Source: Bacteroidota bacterium
Lineage (GTDB): Bacteria > Spirochaetota > Spirochaetia > JABMQR01
Length of the DNA: 7,627 nt
Reading direction: 5' to 3'
NCBI GenBank assembly: GCA_013202335.1
Contig: JABMQR010000319.1
Coordinates: 1 to 7,627, forward strand
Positions 1 to 5,441 of the stretch are shown here, in pieces. How positions within the stretch are numbered: the first letter of the stretch is position 1; every line of letters begins with the position of its first letter. The notes beneath the pieces were generated by a model. The model saw nothing but the letters and a program-made list of their open reading frames with translations. It made no database searches and was not told the DNA's origin. Both the position numbers and the translations under genes were made by a program.

Positions 1-2
1 AG

Positions 3-51
3 GCTCTTTTCGTTAAAGCAAGTGATCATCACTTTTGGACGAAAAAGAGGC
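3..51. repeat. Nested inverted repeat at the left edge
   Basis: The outer arms at 3-13 and 39-51 pair over 11 bp with two single-base bulges. They enclose a second inverted repeat, AAGTGA (20-25) and TCACTT (29-34), around a 3-base loop. No run of T follows the right arm, so this is not a textbook intrinsic terminator. It could be the end of an upstream transcription unit, a protein-binding site or a mobile-element end. No gene can be assigned here: the short frames open from the window edge end at 57 and about 72 and were not recognised. Confidence 0.45.
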
Positions 52-297
52 GTATGAATCTATCTTATAAGTAGATTAAACCCAACTTTCTGCCAATGGC
101 TCAACACAAATTCGGCATATATCACCACATCACTTCAATTACCGAAAACAGCCAACTATAATAATATACAGGGTTTCTATATAAATCAAGTATAAACTTA
201 GTAACTGTATATAAAAGATAAGCTAAATGTAATGTTAATGTTTTTATTATGTAAATTTAAATTGACAATTGAAAAACATTGTGAGAAGATGAATTAA
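52..297 (+). promoter_or_regulatory. Gene-free leader with candidate promoter of the first operon
   Basis: This AT-rich stretch has no credible gene on either strand. A perfect TTGACA lies at 262-267. Seventeen bases further on, GAAGAT (285-290) is only a 3/6 match to the -10 consensus, so the promoter is plausible but its -10 is weak, which would fit a regulated gene. The ten bases TTGACAATTG (262-271) also occur at 6506-6515, before the second binding-protein gene. Confidence 0.4.
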
Positions 298-314
298 CTC
301 GATAGTATATCGAG
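298..314. promoter_or_regulatory. Perfect 17-bp inverted repeat, candidate operator
   Basis: CTCGATA, a three-base spacer GTA, and TATCGAG form an uninterrupted dyad. It sits directly downstream of the candidate promoter and 11 bases before the Shine-Dalgarno sequence of the binding-protein gene. This is where a repressor would block initiation or early elongation. Short palindromes of this size are typical of LacI- or IclR-type operators, but which protein binds is inference; the site could instead act as a small 5'-UTR hairpin. Confidence 0.5.
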
Positions 315-339
315 ATTGAAAAACCAAGGAGGTGCAGTA

Positions 340-1596
340 ATGCATTATTTCAAGAGAGTACTGATTGTACTTATTATCCTTCTGATTCCTTCAATGTTAC
401 TACTTGCGAGTGGTGAGACTGAAGCTGAAGGGGACGAATTAGTGGAATTAACTGTCTGGTTTGGACGAGAAAATTTTATTCCTGACAACGCTTTCGAGTC
501 CTTTCATGAACAGTATCCCAACATTACCGTAAAAGTGGATGTTATCCCATTAGAGCAGGCTTTGACTGAAGCAGCAACAGCTCTAAGTGCTGGTGTAGGT
601 CCTGATCTTTTACAAACTGATTCAAGACGAATTCCGCCACTGGTAGAAGCCGGTCTGTTGTATCCTATGGATGAGCAGTTGGCTGCCTGGAAAGCTGAAG
701 ACCCTGAAAGCTATAACGCTGTCTCCTCTGCTGGATGGCAACATGCTATATATGATGGTGTAGCATACGGTGTAGCAATTTTTTCCGGTCCGTTTAACCA
801 TGTATATCGTAAAGACTGGCTGGAAGATGCCGGTCTTGAAGTTCCTGAAACATGGGAAGAGATGCTTGATGTTGCAAGAGCTCTTAATGATTCAGAAAGA
901 ACCGGATATGCTGTACGCGGTCCTAGCAGTACCGTATGGTTTTCTTCCCATTATATGTCGATGGGTGGAACATACGATGCAAACAATGTAATTCAGCTTG
1001 ATTCAGAGGCTGGTATTTATGCTTTGCAGTTTTACCAAACCCTCGTTGAAGATGGTCTTGTTAGCCAGGATGTACTTGCCTGGGGTTCAGGAGATATGCG
1101 GGCTGCCTTTATTACAGGTCGAGCAGCACAGGCTCCAATTGGTACCAATATTTTTCCGAATATAAAAGCCGAAATGGAATATGGTGTAGAGTGGGGTGCA
1201 TCAGCGCCGTTGTATCGTGAAGGTGCAAAAGATGAATATCGCTATGCTTCACTTGGTTGGCCGATGGTAGCTACAAAAGCAACTGACAATCCCGCTGAAG
1301 TTGGATTGGTTCTGAGATATCTTGCAGAGCATGAACCTGCAATGAGTGTAGCAAGACGTTATCAGCCAACTACCGTAACTACTGTATGGGATGATCCTGC
1401 CTACATCGCCGAACAACCATGGGCACCGGATTTTGCAGAAGTTATGCTGAATATGGTTCCAACTCCTCCAAATCTTTACATAACCCAAATGGATCAGATA
1501 ATATTAGATGCATTGGGAGAGGTTATGAGTGATATGAATGCAGACCCGGCTGAGGTCGCAGCTCGATATCAAAAACAACTGAATTCATTATTTTAA
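340..1596 (+). CDS. CUT1 sugar ABC transporter, periplasmic substrate-binding protein
   Basis: This is an extracellular solute-binding protein of family 1 (MalE/UgpB-like), 418 aa, which captures a sugar or oligosaccharide in the periplasm and hands it to the two permeases encoded next. The chosen start is ATG 340 because AAGGAGGT lies at 326-333; the in-frame TTG at 316 is upstream of that site and would add eight residues before it. A basic N-terminus and hydrophobic core (residues 5-22) end in LLLASG, then an acidic stretch. There is no lipobox cysteine, so it is probably cleaved by signal peptidase I and soluble. The mature part opens with the family pattern ELTVWFG (36-42), an F-x2-F-x3-YP-x-ITV segment and a GPDLLQTDSRRIPPLVEAG block. 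The length is normal. The substrate cannot be read from the sequence. It is the first gene of a three-gene operon. Confidence 0.9.
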   Translation: MHYFKRVLIVLIILLIPSMLLLASGETEAEGDELVELTVWFGRENFIPDNAFESFHEQYPNITVKVDVIPLEQALTEAATALSAGVGPDLLQTDSRRIPPLVEAGLLYPMDEQLAAWKAEDPESYNAVSSAGWQHAIYDGVAYGVAIFSGPFNHVYRKDWLEDAGLEVPETWEEMLDVARALNDSERTGYAVRGPSSTVWFSSHYMSMGGTYDANNVIQLDSEAGIYALQFYQTLVEDGLVSQDVLAWGSGDMRAAFITGRAAQAPIGTNIFPNIKAEMEYGVEWGASAPLYREGAKDEYRYASLGWPMVATKATDNPAEVGLVLRYLAEHEPAMSVARRYQPTTVTTVWDDPAYIAEQPWAPDFAEVMLNMVPTPPNLYITQMDQIILDALGEVMSDMNADPAEVAARYQKQLNSLF

Positions 1597-1626
1597 TACG
1601 GTTCCATATAACCGCTAAAATTAATA

Positions 1627-1659
1627 ACATGGTGGTACTGCAGAACAGTACCACTGTGT
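1627..1659 (+). terminator. Intercistronic hairpin (attenuator-like) after the binding-protein gene
   Basis: Two 14-base arms (1627-1640 and 1646-1659, two G-T wobbles) close a 5-base loop, and a short T-rich run follows. It lies between the binding-protein stop and the first permease. In binding-protein-dependent operons such hairpins commonly act as partial terminators or 3' RNA stabilisers, giving much more binding protein than permease. That role is inferred here from position and shape. Confidence 0.6.
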
Positions 1660-1691
1660 TTTCTTGTTTCTACTCGTAGGAGTTCATCAAA

Positions 1692-2585
1692 ATGAAGAGA
1701 AAATCGTTGTTTAATACAGTTTATTGGCGAAAACGGCTGCTGCCATACATGTTGGTTCTGCCTTCAACGTTGTTTGTTTTTGGTGTTCTCGGCTATGCAA
1801 TAATAATAGCTGTCAAGGATTCACTGCATAAGTATCCTATGCTGGCCACTTCGGGTAAGTTCGTTGGATTAGACAATTATATCTCTTTGCTTCAGACTCC
1901 TCATTTTCAACACTCTGTTGCAATAACGTTCATATTTGTTTTTGGAACCGTAATACTTGGTCTTGTACTGTCGTTTGTATTGGCTCTGTCCCTTTTTAAT
2001 CTCAGTACAAAAGCACGTATTTTCAGAACCATCACATTGATCCCATACCTGATATCCGGTGTGGCGGCTGCTATAATCTGGCGGTTTTTATTCAACGGCG
2101 ATGTGGGGTTTGTCAATCCATTGCTGGAATCTATAGGATTACAACCGGTTCAATGGTTAAGCAAAGGTTCGAATGCCCTTATAGTAGTGACTTTAGCAAA
2201 CACCTGGAAGATTTTCCCGATGTCCACTATTCTGCTGCTTGCCGGGCTGCAGGTAATTGATAAGGATTTATATGATGCAGCTACCGTAGACGGTGCTAAT
2301 AGCAGGCAGATGTTTTTTCATATTACCATTCCGCTTCTCAGCAGTTATCTTGCTACCTGCATGATTTGGCTTACCTTTGCAAGCTTTAATATGTTCTCCA
2401 TCATTTATCCTCTTACCGGCGGCGGTCCAATACGAGGAACCGAGGTAATGGCTCTGTATATGTATCGGCTGGCTTTTGGAGAATTGAATTTCTCTATGGC
2501 TTCAGCGGTGATGATTTTACTGCTGTCGTTGAATATTATATTCAGTCTGATTTTTATTCGATTATTTCGCAACAAAACGGTATAG
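1692..2585 (+). CDS. CUT1 sugar ABC transporter permease, MalF/UgpA type
   Basis: This is an inner-membrane permease of 297 aa that forms half of the translocation channel together with the next gene product. About six hydrophobic segments are visible (roughly 18-40, 74-102, 111-132, 162-185, 218-240, 268-291). The cytoplasmic EAA loop that docks the ATPase is clear at 195-215: DAATVDGA followed by Q-x-F-x2-ITIPLL. The motif LTGGGP (241-246) after it is typical of MalF/UgpA-type subunits. The ATG has AGGAG at 1678-1682, nine bases upstream. It follows the binding-protein gene by 95 bp and precedes the second permease by nine bases. No ATPase gene is in the window, which fits a shared housekeeping ATPase. 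Confidence 0.92.
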   Translation: MKRKSLFNTVYWRKRLLPYMLVLPSTLFVFGVLGYAIIIAVKDSLHKYPMLATSGKFVGLDNYISLLQTPHFQHSVAITFIFVFGTVILGLVLSFVLALSLFNLSTKARIFRTITLIPYLISGVAAAIIWRFLFNGDVGFVNPLLESIGLQPVQWLSKGSNALIVVTLANTWKIFPMSTILLLAGLQVIDKDLYDAATVDGANSRQMFFHITIPLLSSYLATCMIWLTFASFNMFSIIYPLTGGGPIRGTEVMALYMYRLAFGELNFSMASAVMILLLSLNIIFSLIFIRLFRNKTV

Positions 2586-2594
2586 GAGGTCTCA

Positions 2595-3467
2595 ATGAAA
2601 CGTAATTTAGCGAATAACAATATGAGTTCAAATATACCTGGATATAAGAGACGAGCCAGATTGCTATCATGGATAACTCTGGCAGTAATGATGGTATGGC
2701 TTCTTTTACCTATTTTTTGGGCGGTATTGTCGACATTTAAAACGCCGATTGAAATTTATAAAGTGCCGGTGAAAATTTTTCCGGAATCATTCTCATTCAA
2801 GAATTATATTGCTGTTCTTACTGATTCTGATTTTCCAAGATATTTAGGGAATACTGTTTTTCTCACCGTAGTAACGACTGTTCTTACCCTGTTTATAAGC
2901 TTTTGGGCAGCATATGCATTTGCAAGGATGCGTTTTCCACTGCAGCATATTCTTTTATTGGCAGTACTTGTACCTCGATTGATTCCCCGTATCAGTGTGG
3001 TAATCCCCCTCTATAGAATGATTGTTTCTCTGGGTTTGCTTAATACGTACACAGCGCTTCTTTTTACGTATACGGTAACTTCCATACCTTTTGCGGTATG
3101 GATTCTCACCAATGTCTTTCAATCAATTCCGCGGGAGATTGAAGAGTCAGCATTTATTGATGGTGCAAAACTGTGGCAGACCATGATACATATCATGGTT
3201 CCTATTGCCACCCCGGGAATTCTGGCTGTTGTAATTTTTACCGTCAGGGAAACCTGGAATGAATTTCCTTTTGTTCTGTCGTTTACCACTTCTGCTGCCT
3301 TGCGAACGCTGCCTTATCAGCTCTTTCTTTTTAGGGATACGCTGGGTATAGAAAACTGGCCATTAATTAATACTTTTGCAATCATCACAGTTCTTCCCAT
3401 TTTGATCGCCTATTTCGTTTTTGCAAAACAGGTTACAACTGGGATCATTCAAGGAGCTGTTAAGTAA
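2595..3467 (+). CDS. CUT1 sugar ABC transporter permease, MalG/UgpE type
   Basis: This is the second inner-membrane channel subunit, 290 aa, partner of the upstream permease. Hydrophobic segments lie at about 24-46, 85-110, 117-137, 150-172, 206-222 and 258-277. The EAA loop is at 183-203, with EESAFIDGA and then the hydrophobic HIMVP. The C-terminus TTGIIQGAVK matches the usual MalG-type ending (TxGlxxGAVK), so the protein is complete. The Shine-Dalgarno sequence AGGAGGT (2584-2590) overlaps the stop codon of the first permease, which indicates tight translational coupling. ATG 2595 is preferred; the ATG ten codons in lacks its own site. Two hairpin terminators follow, so the operon ends here without an ATPase or glycosidase gene. 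Confidence 0.92.
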   Translation: MKRNLANNNMSSNIPGYKRRARLLSWITLAVMMVWLLLPIFWAVLSTFKTPIEIYKVPVKIFPESFSFKNYIAVLTDSDFPRYLGNTVFLTVVTTVLTLFISFWAAYAFARMRFPLQHILLLAVLVPRLIPRISVVIPLYRMIVSLGLLNTYTALLFTYTVTSIPFAVWILTNVFQSIPREIEESAFIDGAKLWQTMIHIMVPIATPGILAVVIFTVRETWNEFPFVLSFTTSAALRTLPYQLFLFRDTLGIENWPLINTFAIITVLPILIAYFVFAKQVTTGIIQGAVK

Positions 3468-3511
3468 AAAACAAAATTAGACGACTGAAAAATATGTTGT
3501 TGAATTATTGA

Positions 3512-3550
3512 AACATAAAAAGAATCCAATTCAGGGTTCTTTTTTATGTT
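3512..3550. terminator. Bidirectional intrinsic terminator after the importer operon
   Basis: Arms at 3512-3527 and 3534-3550 pair almost completely around a 6-base loop. There is one extra T in the right arm and one G-T pair. The A-rich left arm and T-rich right arm would let it end transcription from either side. It starts 45 bases after the second permease stop. Confidence 0.75.
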
Positions 3551-3569
3551 CAAGAGGATTATGAACCTG

Positions 3570-3592
3570 AGCAAACACCTCTGGTGTTTGCT
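3570..3592 (+). terminator. Second, compact intrinsic terminator
   Basis: A perfect 10-bp stem (3570-3579 with 3583-3592) closes a TCT loop and runs into TTTT (3592-3595). Being GC-richer and tighter than the preceding hairpin, it is a good rho-independent terminator for + strand transcription. It could be the real operon end or belong to DNA that arrived with the island. Confidence 0.7.
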
Positions 3593-3594
3593 TT

Positions 3595-3680
3595 TACAGT
3601 TTGATACGAAGGTTGTTGGCTAATGGTAGTATTGATTGAAGGAGAATATCCCGGTAGTCAAGTCAATTGTTCAAACTGTA
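3595..3680. repeat. Ten-base perfect inverted repeat flanking 66 bp
   Basis: TACAGTTTGA (3595-3604) and TCAAACTGTA (3671-3680) are exact reverse complements. The right copy lies inside the decayed transposase reading frame. This may be a trace of an insertion-sequence end joined to transposase sequence by deletion, or a tiny inserted element. Chance in AT-rich DNA cannot be excluded. Confidence 0.35.
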
Positions 3681-3936
3681 CAAATATTCTCATACTGCTC
3701 ATTGCACGAATAACTGATTTCTGTGTACGGTCTTTCATCTTCAGGATCAGCTGGTAGTAGCTTTTACTCTCAGAGAGTGCTGAGAGGGTCTGTGGGTAAG
3801 ATTCAGCTCCTCCGACCACCGTACCCATCTCCCAATGGCCAAATACTTCCCGCCGATCAATTTCTTTGGAACGGTATTCAATACTCGTTCCAGTATTCCT
3901 GCCTTTCAAACTCCTGACGGTATGGTGCTTCTGTTT
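3658..3936 (-). pseudogene. IS30-family transposase, decayed internal fragment
   Basis: About 90 codons resemble the middle of an IS30-family DDE transposase (full length about 300-350 aa). Recognisable parts are S-I-E-Y-R-S-K-E-I-D-R-R and FGHWEMGTVVGG, then a stretch matching the usual T-E-R-K-S-x-Y region and KMKDRTQKSVIRAM. The family normally has FGHWE-x-DTVVG, where D is the first catalytic acidic residue; here it is G. The helix-turn-helix N-terminus and the D-N-G...E catalytic remainder are missing, so it cannot be active. The frame has no Shine-Dalgarno site; its nominal TTG start (3909) is internal to the homology, which continues upstream to about 3930. The limits are approximate. 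It abuts a truncated phage gene on the other strand, suggesting an IS-associated deletion. Confidence 0.75.
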
Positions 3937-3938
3937 CT

Positions 3939-4436
3939 TTGCTGAATACGGAGCTCGGTACTAATTTCTACCGGATGTTCTATGGCTGTATTTCCTTGAT
4001 TACCGTCCAAAAACTGAATACCCAACAGGCTACGCTTATGCAGGAGATGTTCCGCGGGTGCATGACCTTAGATAGGGTTCCTGATTTCTCCACCTCTGGC
4101 GTATTTGATTTTAGTGGATTATTTTGGGATTGCGCCAACCTGAAATGTGGACCAAATCTATCCCTGTCATCAGGGAACAACTACTATAATATGTTTTATG
4201 GATGTCTCACCTTGTCAGACTTAGATACCACAGATCCCACCTCGTATGCATTTGATAAGAATATACACTTTAACGGGGCACCTATCTATTTGGAGAACAT
4301 GCTCATCATTTTCAATCGTCTTTTTAATGTAGCATCAGGAACCATTACGATATCTACCTACACAAATACCCGGTTAACTGATGCACAGCGATTACTGGCC
4401 ACTAATAAAGGGTGGACTATTTCTATTTTGGATTAA
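3939..4436 (+). CDS. 5'-truncated phage tail-type protein with BspA-like 24-residue repeats
   Basis: The 165 codons encode four copies of an exact 24-residue repeat with core [FY]xxMFxGCxxL. Cysteines fall at 17, 41, 65 and 89, and the aromatic core MF or LF at 13/14, 37/38, 61/62 and 85/86. Such BspA/DUF285-like repeats occur in bacterial surface proteins and in phage tail or receptor-binding proteins. The C-terminal part, with a GTITI strand and then LLATNKGWTI, is the ending seen in phage-borne versions. The frame is open only back to 3918, has no Shine-Dalgarno site and no signal peptide, and starts inside a repeat next to the IS30 fragment. The true N-terminus is therefore lost and expression is doubtful. 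It is followed after nine bases by a small ORF and the spanin-like pair, an order typical of a phage tail-to-lysis boundary. Confidence 0.7.
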   Translation: MLNTELGTNFYRMFYGCISLITVQKLNTQQATLMQEMFRGCMTLDRVPDFSTSGVFDFSGLFWDCANLKCGPNLSLSSGNNYYNMFYGCLTLSDLDTTDPTSYAFDKNIHFNGAPIYLENMLIIFNRLFNVASGTITISTYTNTRLTDAQRLLATNKGWTISILD

Positions 4437-4445
4437 GGAACACGC

Positions 4446-4598
4446 ATGAAAACCTACAGGGCACAAGAAGGATATATGTTTGTACGCGGGGAAGAGGATC
4501 TGGGAACTATCCTGTACACCCCGGATGATTTTGATGATTCAGTTCTGACTGAAATCCCTATTCCCCAAAAACCTACGAGTGGAGAAGTATTACCATGA
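4446..4598 (+). CDS. Small phage-type hypothetical protein, 50 aa
   Basis: A 50-codon frame begins MKTYRAQEGYMFVRGEED and ends in a proline-containing tail (PIPQKP, then VLP). AAGGA (4435-4439) lies six bases before the ATG. Its stop overlaps the next start as ATGA (4595-4598), a classic translational-coupling arrangement, and the gap from the repeat protein is nine bases. It is acidic, with no membrane segment or signal peptide. Very small proteins between the tail-fibre gene and the lysis genes are common in phages, often of unknown role. I do not recognise the family. Confidence 0.65.
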   Translation: MKTYRAQEGYMFVRGEEDLGTILYTPDDFDDSVLTEIPIPQKPTSGEVLP

Positions 4599-4966
4599 AG
4601 CTTTTAACCCTCCTTAAATTCATTGGTACCGGAATCTTTACACTTCTAGGCGGACTGGTTGGTCTGAAAATGAGGATCAAATCTGCTGACAAACAGCTCG
4701 AAAAAGCAAAGAATACTGCAGTTTATTTTCAGGAAAAAGAGCAGGCAGCTGTAAATCAGACCCAGGAAGTAGTACAAGCTTTCGGGGAAGAAAAACTATC
4801 TCATGAGAAAACTAAGCAGCAGATTGTGGAATTCCAGGAAGCAGAAGAGATGATCCAAGAGATCCAGAAGGAAGCAGATGAAAAAACTGAAACTATTATT
4901 AACGCTGATATTGCTGATAAGCTTAAGTTCATGCGCAATCCCTCAACCCCAGATTCTGCAAGTTGA
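4595..4966 (+). CDS. Rz-like inner-membrane spanin candidate (i-spanin)
   Basis: The 123-aa protein has one N-terminal membrane segment (about 6-24, rich in L, I, G) after a short lysine-containing N-terminus. A long charged helix follows (about 28-110), full of E, K and Q with coiled-coil spacing, and the protein ends in a polar tail. This is the architecture of phage i-spanins such as lambda Rz (153 aa): anchored in the inner membrane with a periplasmic coiled coil. GGAGAA (4581-4586) serves the ATG, which overlaps the preceding stop by four bases. Its last 89 bases also encode, in another frame, the start of a lipoprotein, as in Rz/Rz1. Spanins fuse inner and outer membranes at lysis. The call rests on architecture and gene overlap, not sequence identity; a generic coiled-coil phage protein or a holin-like protein is the alternative. 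Confidence 0.6.
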   Translation: MKLLTLLKFIGTGIFTLLGGLVGLKMRIKSADKQLEKAKNTAVYFQEKEQAAVNQTQEVVQAFGEEKLSHEKTKQQIVEFQEAEEMIQEIQKEADEKTETIINADIADKLKFMRNPSTPDSAS

Positions 4967-5189
4967 GCAGCTTCCGGTTGAGGTTGATCTGGACGTATCT
5001 TATCCTTTCAAACCAGTTTTAGATCTTCCAGCTTTTCCTGAATATCCGAACGATATGGATTGGGACTGGGATGAAAGCTTGCAGAGGTATTCATTATCTG
5101 AGGAAGATATGGATAGGCTGATCGCTTGGCGGATTGCTGTTGAAGCTTATCCCGAAAAAATGAAGGTTGTGTATGAGTATTTCTTATAA
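4878..5189 (+). CDS. Rz1-like outer-membrane lipoprotein spanin candidate (o-spanin)
   Basis: The 103-aa frame begins MKKLKLLLTLILLISLSSC, a lipoprotein signal with lipobox L-S-S-C and acylation at Cys19. It is followed by a proline-rich stretch with eight prolines between residues 22 and 57, and then an acidic, aromatic C-terminal part with W62, W64 and W83. A lipobox plus high proline is the signature of Rz1-type o-spanins. Its start lies out of frame inside the preceding gene with its own AAGGA (about 4868-4872), overlapping by 89 bases and then continuing past it, an overlapping rather than embedded spanin arrangement. It is longer than lambda Rz1 (60 aa precursor). An ordinary small lipoprotein is possible, but chance overlap with a membrane-anchored coiled coil is unlikely. 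Confidence 0.65.
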   Translation: MKKLKLLLTLILLISLSSCAIPQPQILQVEQLPVEVDLDVSYPFKPVLDLPAFPEYPNDMDWDWDESLQRYSLSEEDMDRLIAWRIAVEAYPEKMKVVYEYFL

Positions 5190-5222
5190 GATGAATATGT
5201 CCTTGAAAGTAGATGATATTAG

Positions 5223-5259
5223 GGAATAAATAAATCTTCATAAGATATAGTATTTATCC
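5223..5259 (+). terminator. Weak AT-rich nested hairpin downstream of the lipoprotein gene
   Basis: Outer arms at 5223-5232 and 5251-5259 pair with one bulge. They enclose ATCTT and AAGAT around a CAT loop, and CTTTCCT follows. Its position, 34 bases after the lipoprotein stop, suits a terminator of the phage genes, but the stem is AT-rich and the T-run is broken. Confidence 0.3.
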
Positions 5260-5313
5260 TTTCCTATAGGGTAAGTCTCTTATATTAATATATGTGCAAA
5301 ACAAAAATTTAAT

Positions 5314-5385
5314 CTAAGATGGCGATAATTCTTGGGAGCAGAACACTCTGACTATACTTTTTGGTGTTGTTTCTTTGGATGCCAT
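5314..5385 (-). CDS. Possible 23-codon ORF with a good ribosome site
   Basis: Read on the minus strand, AAGGAG (5395-5400) lies nine bases before an ATG that opens MASKETTPKSIVRVFCSQELS and stops two codons later. The start signal is as good as that of the real genes here. The frame is too short to assign, so it may be the surviving 5' end of a deleted gene or a chance match. A dyad TACAGT / ACTGTA (5404-5424) lies just upstream of it. No family was recognised. Confidence 0.2.
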   Translation of the reverse strand: MASKETTPKSIVRVFCSQELSPS

Positions 5386-5403
5386 ACTTCTATTCTCCTT
5401 ATG

Positions 5404-5441
5404 TACAGTTTATAACATACTGTAGCTAAGAGAATTTAGCT
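5404..5441. repeat. Two abutting short dyads
   Basis: TACAGT (5404-5409) with ACTGTA (5419-5424), and AGCTAA (5424-5429) with TTAGCT (5436-5441), are two perfect 6-bp inverted repeats that share one base. They lie between the short minus-strand frame and the sugar-binding-protein remnant. They could be operator sites left from a lost gene or mark the join; no function can be assigned. Confidence 0.3.

Larger units (their letters stand above)
5190..5439. other. Gene-poor gap after the spanin-like pair
   Basis: No convincing gene is seen on the + strand. The stretch holds a nested AT-rich hairpin (5223-5259), a 12-base perfect palindrome TATATTAATATA (5281-5292), a possible 23-codon minus-strand frame (5314-5385) and two short dyads (5404-5424 and 5424-5441). 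It probably joins unrelated pieces of DNA: the phage fragment on the left and the sugar-binding-protein remnant on the right. Confidence 0.5.

Noticed and set aside
316..339. TTG start at 316 for the first binding-protein gene
   Set aside because: The only Shine-Dalgarno sequence (326-333) lies downstream of it and is correctly spaced for ATG 340, which also gives a normal signal peptide.
1907..2116. Minus-strand frames inside the permease genes
   Set aside because: They are antisense to membrane-segment codons and have no independent start signals.
3723..3917. Open frame of 64 codons on the + strand
   Set aside because: It is the antisense of the IS30-like fragment, with no ribosome site and low-complexity S/Y/Q composition.
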